From NCBI GenBank assembly GCA_013814015.1, contig JACCQS010000148.1, positions 1-10,334 on the forward strand: 10,334 nucleotides of DNA, written 5' to 3'. How positions within the stretch are numbered: position 1 is the first letter of the stretch; every line of letters begins with the position of its first letter. A program made the position numbers and the translations under genes. The stretch is from Geodermatophilaceae bacterium (GTDB lineage Bacteria; Actinomycetota; Actinomycetes; Mycobacteriales; Geodermatophilaceae). The notes under the pieces were generated by a model. That model was not told where the DNA came from. It saw only the letters and a program-made list of their open reading frames with translations, and did no database searches. Positions 1 through 6,344 of this stretch are shown here, one piece after another.

Positions 1-11
1 ATGTGCAGATA

Positions 12-52
12 CCGGCTATTTCAGTGGTCTGCCGGTTCTCGTATATAGCCGG
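12..52. other. Weak inverted repeat downstream of the PPOX gene
   Basis: Arms CCGGCTAT (12-19) and ATAGCCGG (45-52) are perfectly complementary, with a 25-nt loop. They lie just beyond the 3' end of the minus-strand PPOX gene, so they could form a weak transcription-end hairpin. There is no T-run on either side and the loop is long, so this is only a possible terminator. No other feature is visible in bases 1-68; an upstream plus-strand gene could end there (in the frame starting at base 1 a stop codon ends at 48), but too little is present to tell. Confidence 0.2.
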
Positions 53-68
53 GGGTCCGGCGGCAAAC

Positions 69-530
69 TCAAGCTGAGACGGTCCAGGCGTGGTCGGGGA
101 TCACCCGCATGGCGACGGTGTACGTACCGGTGAAGTGCTCCGCAGTCATGCCGATCGCAGCAAGCATTTCCGCGTACTTGGCCAGCAGCCCGGGCACCTC
201 AGCCGCCGACGGCGCGTCGGGCACGAGTTCAGCCCGCCCGGCGAGCACGATCGCGTCACCGCCGAGCTCATTGGAGTTGAAGTTCAATGTCACTCGGTCG
301 TTGACCGCAATGTGCCGCAACTTCGCAGCGCCGGGCTGGCTGTAGATCAGGCAGGCGGAGCGGCTGGGCGCGAGTCGGGCGGCATCCTGGCTGGGGTCAG
401 AGGCGCCATCGAGCCACATGAACCAGACCAGCCGGGGTGCCGGACGGCCGCTGGGTGTCACGGTGGTCAGCCAGACAAGGGTGTCGTCGGTGAGGCGGCG
501 TAGGACCTGATCGGTCATCTCGAAAGTCAT
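69..530 (-). CDS. PPOX-class, probably F420-dependent, flavin-barrel oxidoreductase
   Basis: This 153-residue protein resembles the split-barrel pyridoxamine-phosphate-oxidase-like proteins of actinobacteria, in particular the Rv3369 type, which is thought to bind the deazaflavin F420; the substrate is unknown. Visible landmarks are an N-terminal strand LVWLTTV (about 18-24), RLVWFMW (33-39), the cofactor-region segment LIYSQPGAAKLRHI (61-74) and DRVTLNFN (78-85). Between RLVWFMW and LIYSQPG there is an extra stretch of roughly 18 residues rich in Asp, Ala and Ser that I do not expect in short family members. I chose the ATG at 530 because AGGA lies about 8 nt upstream; an ATG at 539 would add three residues (MAA). 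The frame is open far upstream, but that is antisense to alr. The gene is divergent from alr with about 75 bp between the starts. Family assignment is by remembered similarity, and F420 dependence is inferred. Confidence 0.8.
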   Translation of the reverse strand: MTFEMTDQVLRRLTDDTLVWLTTVTPSGRPAPRLVWFMWLDGASDPSQDAARLAPSRSACLIYSQPGAAKLRHIAVNDRVTLNFNSNELGGDAIVLAGRAELVPDAPSAAEVPGLLAKYAEMLAAIGMTAEHFTGTYTVAMRVIPDHAWTVSA

Positions 531-605
531 GGCCGCCATCCTGGCTTGACGGCGCGGCACCGTGTCGCCCGCAGCGATCATGCCGAGGATGGGAAACTGG
601 GCCGG

Positions 606-1772
606 ATGCACACCTCTGGGCCTGATCGAGCTGAGATCATCATCGATCTCGATGCCATCGCCGACAATGTGGCAACGCTGAAGGCACGGGCGCAGCGCCC
701 GCTGATGGCGGTTGTCAAAGCAGATGGGTACGGGCACGGCCTCGTACCCAGTGCCTTGGCGGCCGTTCGTGGTGGCGCCGACATGCTCGGGGTTACCGTC
801 ATCGAGGAAGCGCTGGCTCTGCGCGAGGCCGGCATCGGCGTACCCGTCCTCGCCTGGCTCACGGGGAGCGGCGAGGACCTGACCGCGGCATTGATCCGGG
901 ATGTGTCTCTGTCGGCCTCCTCGATCTGGATGCTCGAGGAGATCGCCGCCGCTGGCCAGGCTTGCGGTCACGTTGCGCAGGTGCACCTCAAGGTCGACAC
1001 GGGGCTGTCCCGCGGCGGTGCGCACATGTCGGATTGGCCGGATCTGGTGGCCGCCGCAGCAGCCGCCCAGGACGTCGGGCAGGTCCGGGTCGCGGGGATC
1101 TGGACCCACTTCGCCTATGCCGACACCCCGGGCCATCCGACCATCGGCGTCCAGCTGGCCGGCTTCAACGAGGCGGTCGAGACTGCGGCCCGGGACGGCT
1201 TGGGCGATGTCCCCAAGCATGTCGCCAACTCGGCGGCGACGCTGACCCTTCCAGATGCCTATTACGACATGGTCCGTCCCGGGATCGCGGTATACGGGCT
1301 GGATCCGATGGGTGGCGACCCGGCGGCGTACGGGCTCCGGCCGGCGATGACCGTGCAGGCTGCGGTGACGTTGGTGAAGCGGGTTCCCCAGGGCTCCGGA
1401 GTGTCCTACGGCCACGAGTACACGACTTCGCGGCCGAGCACACTGGCGCTGATTCCGGTGGGCTACGCGGATGGGATCCCGCGCAACGCCACCAACGTCG
1501 GCCCGCTGTGGCTAGGCGGGGCGCGCCGCACCATCGCCGGACGGGTGTGTATGGACCAGTTCGTGGTGGACATGGGCGACGACCCGGTCCAGGCCGGTGA
1601 GACAGCCGTCCTGTGGGGACCGGGTACGGCCGGCGAGCCCACCGCTCAGGACTGGGCGACGGCCCTGGGCACCATCCACTACGAACTCGTCTCCCGGGTG
1701 GGCGGCCGGATGGTTCGGCGCTACCTGAGTTCGGTTCCGGACGAGCTGCCGGGCGCCGTGCGTAGGTCATGA
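606..1772 (+). CDS. alr: Alanine racemase (PLP-dependent)
   Basis: Interconverts L- and D-alanine in the cytoplasm and supplies D-Ala for peptidoglycan. The 388-residue protein has a normal length. The PLP lysine is Lys38 in VVKADGYGHG, the second catalytic base is Tyr268 in GVSYGHEY, and Lys129 with Arg136 sits in HLKVDTGLSRGG, matching the carbamylated lysine and PLP-contacting arginine known from the Geobacillus enzyme. Cys315-Met316-Asp317 (RVCMDQF) corresponds to the conserved substrate-entry segment. All catalytic residues are present, so it should be active. I chose the ATG at 606, giving MHTSGPDRAEIIIDLDAI; a TTG at 546 would add 20 residues without family support. No strong Shine-Dalgarno is visible (GAGG at 585-588 is far). 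TTGACG at 546-551 could be a -35 box, but I see no good -10. The stop overlaps the next gene's start (ATGA), so the two are likely cotranslated. Confidence 0.96.
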   Translation: MHTSGPDRAEIIIDLDAIADNVATLKARAQRPLMAVVKADGYGHGLVPSALAAVRGGADMLGVTVIEEALALREAGIGVPVLAWLTGSGEDLTAALIRDVSLSASSIWMLEEIAAAGQACGHVAQVHLKVDTGLSRGGAHMSDWPDLVAAAAAAQDVGQVRVAGIWTHFAYADTPGHPTIGVQLAGFNEAVETAARDGLGDVPKHVANSAATLTLPDAYYDMVRPGIAVYGLDPMGGDPAAYGLRPAMTVQAAVTLVKRVPQGSGVSYGHEYTTSRPSTLALIPVGYADGIPRNATNVGPLWLGGARRTIAGRVCMDQFVVDMGDDPVQAGETAVLWGPGTAGEPTAQDWATALGTIHYELVSRVGGRMVRRYLSSVPDELPGAVRRS

Positions 1773-2905
1773 GCCGAAGACCGGGCGCGGTCGAGGTGCT
1801 GGGTGGGGCGGCGGTTGGCCTGGTCGCCGCCGGAGCCACGGCAACTGTTCTGGCTCGCCGTTTCGCAGCCTTTCGTCGGCGCGATGCCCAGGCAGACGTC
1901 ATTTTCGGCGGCGGGAAGTCCGAGGAGAGCGATCCCGTGCTCGACAACGTGGTGCTGACCGACGACGGCTTGCCGCTGCACCTGGAACAGGTCGGGCCCG
2001 ACGAGGCCAGCCTGACGGTCGTGTTCGTCCACGGTTACACCCTCACGCTGGGCTCCTGGTACTACCAGCGAGAAGCGCTCACGCCGCTGACCGGGCGGTC
2101 GCTGCGGCTCCTCTTCTACGACCAGCGTGGCCATGGCGCTTCCGGCTGGGGAGATCCAGATCGCGGCACGATCGACCAGATCGCCGACGACCTGGGCCGG
2201 GTTCTCGACGAGCGGGTGTCGACCGGACGGATCGTCCTGATCGGGCATTCCATGGGTGGGATGGCCATCATGGGTCTGGCCGAACGTCGCCCCGAACTGT
2301 TCGGCGCGCGGATCGTCGGTGTCGCGCTGCTCTCGACCTCGACCGGCAACCTTGCCTCGGTCGGCTTCGGTATGCCGCAAGCGATCACCGGCCTGAGCAC
2401 GGCCGTGTTGCCGCTGGTCGCCAAGCTCGCCCAGCAACGGCCGCAGGTCGCCGAACGCACGCGCCGACTGGGTAAGGACATCGCTTTTCTCGCCACAAAG
2501 CGGATGACATTCTCCAGTCGCCAGATCGCTCCTGGGTTGGCGTCCTATGTGGACAGGATGATCGCCTCGACCCCGGCCGACGTGATCGGTGCCTTCTTCC
2601 CATCGCTGGCCGGCTTCGACAAGTCGGGGGTGCTCGGACCGCTGGGCAACGTGACCACGCTGATCCTGTGCGGTGACGCCGATCGGATGACACCCAAGGC
2701 ACACAGCGAACTGCTCGCCGAAGAACTGCCGGGCAGCGAACTGGTCATCGTCGACGACGCCGGTCATCTGGCTCTGCTGGAACGCCCGGATGTAGTCAAC
2801 GAGCACCTGCGGTCGTTCCTGAGGCGCTGTGCTCGACGCAAACCACGCGCCGCGCTCACACTCGTGGCTGCCGACGAGGTCGCGGCCGGACCGCGCGACG
2901 CGTGA
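1769..2905 (+). CDS. Membrane-anchored alpha/beta hydrolase
   Basis: A 378-residue alpha/beta-hydrolase-fold protein. A hydrophobic Gly/Ala-rich segment (about 11-29) followed by an Arg-rich stretch (30-38) looks like an N-terminal membrane anchor. The fold is marked by the oxyanion-side VFVHGYTLTLGSWYYQ (85-100), YDQRGHGASG (117-126), the nucleophile elbow GHSMGG with Ser161, the acid region CGDADRMTP with Asp305, and DDAGHLALLERP with His333. The Ser-Asp-His triad is complete, and a helical cap lies between about 200 and 280. The substrate cannot be told from sequence; lipase/esterase or related hydrolysis is possible. Its ATG overlaps the alr stop by 4 nt, and it is the usual neighbour between alr and tsaE in several actinobacteria. 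The end is Arg/Ala-rich and low in complexity. The fold is certain, the function is not. Confidence 0.9.
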   Translation: MSRRPGAVEVLGGAAVGLVAAGATATVLARRFAAFRRRDAQADVIFGGGKSEESDPVLDNVVLTDDGLPLHLEQVGPDEASLTVVFVHGYTLTLGSWYYQREALTPLTGRSLRLLFYDQRGHGASGWGDPDRGTIDQIADDLGRVLDERVSTGRIVLIGHSMGGMAIMGLAERRPELFGARIVGVALLSTSTGNLASVGFGMPQAITGLSTAVLPLVAKLAQQRPQVAERTRRLGKDIAFLATKRMTFSSRQIAPGLASYVDRMIASTPADVIGAFFPSLAGFDKSGVLGPLGNVTTLILCGDADRMTPKAHSELLAEELPGSELVIVDDAGHLALLERPDVVNEHLRSFLRRCARRKPRAALTLVAADEVAAGPRDA

Positions 2906-2936
2906 ATCGGCACATACCCGGGCCAACAGGCAGGAC

Positions 2937-3410
2937 ATGCCGTTGTCTCTGATGGTCAACCTGCCCACCGCAACCAGTACGCACGAGTTCGGCCGGGACC
3001 ACCTAGCGCCGCTACTGGAACCCGGCGATCTGATCATCGCCAGTGGCCCGCTGGGCGTCGGCAAGACCGCGTTGGTCCAGGGGATCGGTGCGGGGCTGCG
3101 GATCGAGGAACGGGTGCTCTCACCGACGTTCGTCATTTCTCGTGTGCATCGGGGGGGCCGGGTCCCGCTTGTCCATGTGGACGCCTACCGCCTGGGCTCG
3201 GTCCGGGAGATCGACGACCTCGACCTCGACGCGGACCTGGCCGAGTCCGTCACGGTCGTCGAGTGGGGCGAGGGACTGGTCGAGCACCTCAGTGCAGAAC
3301 ATCTGCTGATCGAGCTGAGCATCCAGCCCGATCTCGAGACCCGCACCGCCATCCTGACGGGAAGCGGGCCGGGTTGGCACCAGAGACTTTCCGCGATCAT
3401 GGAGCTGTGA
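2937..3410 (+). CDS. tsaE: tRNA t6A biosynthesis ATPase TsaE
   Basis: ATPase subunit of the bacterial threonylcarbamoyl-transferase machinery that, with TsaB and TsaD, makes t6A37 in ANN-decoding tRNAs. The chosen 157-residue form shows a Walker A motif GPLGVGKT (37-44, with Lys43 and Thr44), the switch-like SPTF (62-65), HVDAYR (80-85) and VVEWGEGL (about 107-114), all family hallmarks. I chose the ATG at 2937 because AGG lies 6 nt upstream and family length is about 150-170 residues. An in-frame GTG at 2829 would overlap the hydrolase gene by 77 nt and add an unconserved 36-residue leader. The gene sits 31 nt after the hydrolase stop and ahead of tsaB, as expected for the t6A operon. Its last codons and stop lie inside a large inverted repeat (3391-3454). 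Confidence 0.95.
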   Translation: MPLSLMVNLPTATSTHEFGRDHLAPLLEPGDLIIASGPLGVGKTALVQGIGAGLRIEERVLSPTFVISRVHRGGRVPLVHVDAYRLGSVREIDDLDLDADLAESVTVVEWGEGLVEHLSAEHLLIELSIQPDLETRTAILTGSGPGWHQRLSAIMEL

Positions 3411-3454
3411 CCAGCGCGCTGCGGCCTGTCGTGGTCACAGCTCCTTGATCGCGG
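3391..3454. repeat. Large near-perfect inverted repeat over the tsaE stop / tsaB leader
   Basis: Bases 3391-3413 and 3432-3454 are reverse complements at 22 of 23 positions; the single mismatch is T3400 opposite T3445. The loop is 18 nt (3414-3431). The core of each arm is GGAGCTGTGACCA / TGGTCACAGCTCC. The left arm holds the last tsaE codons and its TGA; the right arm ends just before the GGTGATG-rich region preceding the tsaB ATG at 3462. In RNA this would be a very stable hairpin. There is no U-run after either arm, so it is not a classical intrinsic terminator. It could be an attenuator, a 3'-end stabiliser or processing site, or a DNA palindrome bound by a regulator. Confidence 0.85.
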
Positions 3455-3461
3455 GTGATGG

Positions 3462-4205
3462 ATGCTGCCTAGGCTGGATGTCGTGCTCGCTCTGGCTCTG
3501 GACACCGCGACTGCGACGGTCGTGATCGGCATCATCGAGATAAGTCCACCGGCTGAGTCCGGTTGGCACACGACGTCGGTACAGGCGGCGCGAACCGTCC
3601 CGAGTAACAACCGGCACGCGGAGACCCTCGGGGAGTTGATCCCCGGCGTGCTGACCGAGGCTGGCGTCGGCGCGCCCGATCTCGGGGCCGTCGTCGTAGG
3701 GCTGGGTCCGGGGCCCTTCACCGGACTACGCGTCGGGGTGATGACCGCAGCCGCACTCGGTGACGCACTAGGGGTCCCGGTCCATGGCGTCTGCACCCAC
3801 GACGCCATAGCCACGATGCACAAGGCGCTGGCGGGCTCGGTGCCGGACGGAACGATGGTGCCCGCCGAGGGCTTTGCGGTGGTGACCGATGCCCGCCGTC
3901 GCGAGTGCTACTGGGCCACCTATGACGCCTCGGGTACTCGAATCGGTGGGCCCTACGTCAACCGCCCGGACGAATTGCCGGCCAGATCAGACTGGCGCCG
4001 CGACGGCTTGGTGATCGGCGACCCGGCTTTCTCCGAAGCCCTTGGAACCGACGTACTCCTGGCCCCGCCGGACCCGATGGGACTCGCGCTGGCGACTTCC
4101 GGACTTACGGATGGCGGCCAGCCGGCTGGACCGCTCGAGCCGATGTACCTGCGGCGACCGGACGCGACACCCCCGGCCCCCCGCAAGCCGGTGACGCCAC
4201 GGTGA
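3462..4205 (+). CDS. tsaB: tRNA t6A biosynthesis scaffold protein TsaB
   Basis: TsaB (YeaZ) is a degenerate ASKHA-fold paralogue of TsaD that dimerises with it and helps recruit TsaE; it works in the cytoplasm on t6A37 formation. The 247-residue protein has the N-terminal nucleotide-fold signature LALDTAT (11-17), NRHAETL (50-56), and the diagnostic GLGPGPFTGLRVG (80-92). The start is uncertain: the ATG at 3462 has GGG/GGTGA close upstream, while a GTG at 3483 (AGG 9 nt upstream) would start at LALALDTAT. I kept the ATG because relatives often have several residues before this strand. The gene follows tsaE after a 51-nt gap filled by the large inverted repeat. Its stop overlaps the rimI GTG start (GTGA, 4 nt). 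Confidence 0.94.
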   Translation: MLPRLDVVLALALDTATATVVIGIIEISPPAESGWHTTSVQAARTVPSNNRHAETLGELIPGVLTEAGVGAPDLGAVVVGLGPGPFTGLRVGVMTAAALGDALGVPVHGVCTHDAIATMHKALAGSVPDGTMVPAEGFAVVTDARRRECYWATYDASGTRIGGPYVNRPDELPARSDWRRDGLVIGDPAFSEALGTDVLLAPPDPMGLALATSGLTDGGQPAGPLEPMYLRRPDATPPAPRKPVTPR

Positions 4206-4675
4206 CCAATGCCGCGCCTCGACAGAAAGTGCTGCTGCGCCCCTTCGGGCTTGGCGATCTGTCAACGGTCATGCGGATCGAGGAGGAACTGTTCGCACCG
4301 GACACGTGGACCGAGGCGATGCTGCGTGATGAGCTGAGCCGGACCAAGAGCCGCCACTACCTCGTAGCCGAGGCCGAGGTCGAGAATAAGGCGCAGGTCG
4401 TCGGGTACGCCGGGCTCGTCGCTTATCGCGACGAAGGGCACATAGCCACCATTGGCGTACGAAACGCCTTTCAGGGCAAGGGGATCGGCGCACTACTGCT
4501 CGATGCGTTGCTGGCCGAAGCGGACCTACGAGTTCCGCGGGTGTTACTCGAGGTGCGCGCGGACGCGGCCATTCCACAGCGGCTCTATCGCAGCCGCGGA
4601 TTCGCCGAGATCGGTCGCCGGCCCAACTATTACCCGTTGAGCGGCGCGGATGCGGTGGTGATGGCCCGTGGCTGA
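4202..4675 (+). CDS. rimI: GNAT N-acetyltransferase RimI-like
   Basis: A 157-residue GCN5-related acetyltransferase of the RimI type. The classic role is acetylation of the ribosomal protein S18 N-terminus, but actinobacterial RimI enzymes may act on a wider set of N-termini. Acetyl-CoA binding motif A is VRNAFQGKGIGALLL (86-100, with QGKGIG at 91-96), preceded by IATIGV. LEVR (116-119) and LYRSRGFAEIGRRPNYY (128-144) match the RimI C-terminal signature. The usual LEVR-x-S-N segment reads ADAAIPQ here, so the conserved Asn is missing, a mild departure. The GTG start at 4202 overlaps the tsaB stop by 4 nt, and the tsaD start overlaps this stop by 8 nt, indicating coupled translation. The rimI gene between tsaB and tsaD is the usual arrangement. 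Confidence 0.92.
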   Translation: MTNAAPRQKVLLRPFGLGDLSTVMRIEEELFAPDTWTEAMLRDELSRTKSRHYLVAEAEVENKAQVVGYAGLVAYRDEGHIATIGVRNAFQGKGIGALLLDALLAEADLRVPRVLLEVRADAAIPQRLYRSRGFAEIGRRPNYYPLSGADAVVMARG

Positions 4676-5720
4676 ATCGCGATCAGGTCCACTCGTTCTT
4701 GGGATCGAGACCTCATGTGACGAAACCGGTGTCGGGATCGTTGCCGGACATAAGTTGCTGGCCGACGCGGTCGCTTCCAGCGTCGAGGAACACGCCCGCT
4801 TCGGCGGCGTCGTACCAGAAGTGGCCTCTCGCGCTCATCTCGAGGCGATGATCCCCACCGTCCATCGAGCCTGTGCCGATGCCGGAATCACACCGTCGGA
4901 TGTAGACGCGATCGCCGTCACCGCCGGCCCGGGGCTGACCGGTGCCCTGCTCGTCGGAGTCGCAGCCGCCAAGGCGTACGCGCTAGCCCTGGCAAAGCCG
5001 TTGTACGGCGTCAACCACCTGGCCGCACACGTCGCGGTCGACACCCTCGAGCACGGAGCGCTGCCTGAGCCGGCGGTGGCGTTGCTGGTCTCCGGCGGGC
5101 ACTCCTCGTTGCTCCGCGTCGACGACATCACCGGGTCGATCACCTCGCTCGGGTCGACCATCGACGACGCCGCCGGAGAGGCCTTCGACAAGGTTGCCCG
5201 CATCCTGGGGCTACCCTTCCCGGGCGGCCCGCACATCGACCGCCTGGCCACGACCGGGTCTGCGGATTCGATTGCCTTTCCCCGCGGTCTCACCGGGCCG
5301 CGCGACGCGCCCTACGACTTCTCCTTCTCCGGTCTCAAGACGGCTGTCGCACGCTGGGTGGAACGCCGGGAACGGGACGGGGAGTCGGTTCCCGTCGCCG
5401 ACGTCGCGGCGGCTTTCCAGGAAGCCGTCGTCGATGTTCTGACCGCCAAGGCCGTACGGGCCTGTCGGGAAACCGGGATCGAGCATCTGATCCTCGGCGG
5501 CGGGGTGGCGGCCAATCGCCGGCTCCGCGCACTGGCCGAAACACGCGTCGCCACGGCGGGGCTGCGGCTGCGGGTGCCAATGCCGGGGCTGTGCACCGAC
5601 AACGGCGCGATGGTTGCCGCGCTCGGCTCCCTGCTGGCCGGCGCCGGCGTGCCGTCGTCCCCGAACGACCTCGGGGCCGACTCGACGCTGCCGGTCACGC
5701 TGGTGTCGGTCCGGGCCTGA
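4668..5720 (+). CDS. tsaD: tRNA N6-adenosine threonylcarbamoyltransferase TsaD
   Basis: Catalytic subunit (Kae1/YgjD family) that transfers the threonylcarbamoyl group from threonylcarbamoyl-AMP to A37 of tRNA. At 350 residues it is of normal length. Visible signatures are LGIETSCDETGVGIV (11-25), metal ligands His117 and His121 in VNHLAAHVAV, the phosphate loop LVSGGHSSLL (140-149), DDAAGEAFDKVARILGLPFPGG (166-187), FSFSGLKTAV (218-227), LGGGVAANRRLR (276-287), and Asp311 in CTDNGAM as the third metal ligand. All key residues are intact. The GTG start at 4668 overlaps the rimI stop by 8 nt. It is the last gene of the operon before the heat-shock unit; the CIRCE operator starts 36 nt after its stop. 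Confidence 0.97.
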   Translation: MAESRSGPLVLGIETSCDETGVGIVAGHKLLADAVASSVEEHARFGGVVPEVASRAHLEAMIPTVHRACADAGITPSDVDAIAVTAGPGLTGALLVGVAAAKAYALALAKPLYGVNHLAAHVAVDTLEHGALPEPAVALLVSGGHSSLLRVDDITGSITSLGSTIDDAAGEAFDKVARILGLPFPGGPHIDRLATTGSADSIAFPRGLTGPRDAPYDFSFSGLKTAVARWVERRERDGESVPVADVAAAFQEAVVDVLTAKAVRACRETGIEHLILGGGVAANRRLRALAETRVATAGLRLRVPMPGLCTDNGAMVAALGSLLAGAGVPSSPNDLGADSTLPVTLVSVRA

Positions 5721-5748
5721 ACATCGACTCCGGGCAGATGTACCCCGG

Positions 5749-5778
5749 TTGATGAGTTGGCACTCTCGGGACTAGAGT
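5749..5778 (+). promoter_or_regulatory. Possible sigma-A-type promoter for groES-groEL
   Basis: TTGATG (5749-5754) and TAGAGT (5773-5778) are separated by 18 bp and each match 4 of 6 bases of the vegetative -35 and -10 consensus. This would place the start of transcription near 5785, with the CIRCE operator over the -10 and spacer, as is usual for HrcA-repressed groE promoters. An alternative pair is TTGGCA (5757-5762) with CTAAAT (5780-5785), 17 bp apart. The positions are predicted only. Confidence 0.45.
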
Positions 5779-5783
5779 GCTAA
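5757..5783 (+). promoter_or_regulatory. CIRCE operator (HrcA binding site)
   Basis: TTGGCACTC (5757-5765), a 9-nt spacer (5766-5774) and GAGTGCTAA (5775-5783) match the CIRCE consensus TTAGCACTC-N9-GAGTGCTAA with a single change (A to G at the third base). CIRCE is the DNA site of the repressor HrcA, whose activity depends on GroEL, so groES-groEL is expected to be heat-inducible and feedback-controlled. The site is 125 nt upstream of the groES start and overlaps the predicted promoter. Confidence 0.95.
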
Positions 5784-5789
5784 ATCGGA

Positions 5790-5828
5790 ACGACCGGTAT
5801 CTGGCACCCGCGACGACAGGCCGGTCGT
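5790..5828 (+). other. Stem-loop near the 5' end of the groES leader
   Basis: ACGACCGG (5790-5797) and CCGGTCGT (5821-5828) are perfect 8-bp complementary arms with a 23-nt loop. If transcription starts near 5785 the hairpin would sit within a few bases of the mRNA 5' end, where such structures often protect against decay. The rest of the leader (5829-5890) shows no obvious element. Confidence 0.4.
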
Positions 5829-5907
5829 GCCGAACCACCGAACCATCTGTCAGAGAAATCAATTGCGCACTACGCGACTACGCCCCAGAAGGGGGAGGTC
5901 AAGAGAA

Positions 5908-6216
5908 GTGACGACCGCTACCAAGGTCAGAATCAAGCCCCTCGAGGACCGCGTCGTTGTCCAGGCAAACGAGGCCGAGACGACTACCGCCTCCGGTCTG
6001 GTCATCCCGGACACCGCCAAGGAAAAGCCGCAAGAGGGCACCGTCATCGCTGTCGGCCCAGGCCGGATCGACGACAAGGGCCAGCGCGTCCCGATGGACG
6101 TCGCCGAAGGTGACACCGTCATCTACTCCAAGTACGGCGGCACCGAGGTCAAGTACGGCGGCGAGGACTACCTCGTCCTCTCGGCCCGCGACCTGCTCGC
6201 GGTTGTCGAGAAGTAA
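5908..6216 (+). CDS. groES: Co-chaperonin GroES (Cpn10)
   Basis: The 10-kDa lid of the GroEL chamber; it forms heptamers in the cytoplasm. The 102-residue protein reads MTTATKVRIKPLEDRVVVQ, carries the mobile loop that docks onto GroEL with GLVIP at 30-34 (in ETTTASGLVIPDTAKEKPQEG), then GTVIAVGPG (44-52), GDTVIYSKYGGTEVKYGGEDYLVL (68-91) and a normal end. I chose the GTG at 5908 because a strong Shine-Dalgarno GGGGGAGG lies at 5891-5898, 9 nt upstream; earlier in-frame starts such as the GTG at 5827 would add a basic, unconserved leader. Regulation is through CIRCE (5757-5783). It is followed by groEL after a 128-nt gap that contains a strong hairpin. Confidence 0.97.
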   Translation: MTTATKVRIKPLEDRVVVQANEAETTTASGLVIPDTAKEKPQEGTVIAVGPGRIDDKGQRVPMDVAEGDTVIYSKYGGTEVKYGGEDYLVLSARDLLAVVEK

Positions 6217-6259
6217 CTCGCTCCATCGGTAAAGCACAACCGGTTCAACCGCACCATCG

Positions 6260-6310
6260 GCACGTGTGACCCGCCCCGAAGCCTCTCGTGGCATCGGGGC
6301 GGGTCCGTGC
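6260..6310 (+). other. Intercistronic GC-rich hairpin between groES and groEL
   Basis: GACCCGCCCCGA (6268-6279) pairs perfectly with TCGGGGCGGGTC (6294-6305) across a 14-nt loop. A further 5-bp stem, GCACG (6260-6264) with CGTGC (6306-6310), extends it, leaving a 3-nt bulge TGT on the left. No T-run follows, so a full terminator is unlikely. It could partly stop transcription, block decay from the 3' end of the groES message, or mark a cleavage site; intercistronic cleavage of groESL mRNA is known in some bacteria. The groEL Shine-Dalgarno (GAAGGG, around 6328-6333) lies beyond it and is free. Confidence 0.8.
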
Positions 6311-6344
6311 TCAACCCCAAAACCTGCGAAGGGACACCACCTCC

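Noticed and set aside
531..1415. Upstream extension of the PPOX reading frame across alr
   Set aside because: The extension is antisense to the catalytic core of alanine racemase; PPOX similarity begins only at the ATG near 530-539.
1721..3136. A 471-codon minus-strand open frame antisense to the alpha/beta hydrolase and its flanks
   Set aside because: It overlaps two genuine genes with complete active-site motifs, and its translation is low-complexity with no family signature.
5730..5748. CCGGG / CCCGG small stem after tsaD as a terminator
   Set aside because: Only 5 bp, a 9-nt loop and just two T residues after it; it also runs into the predicted groES -35.
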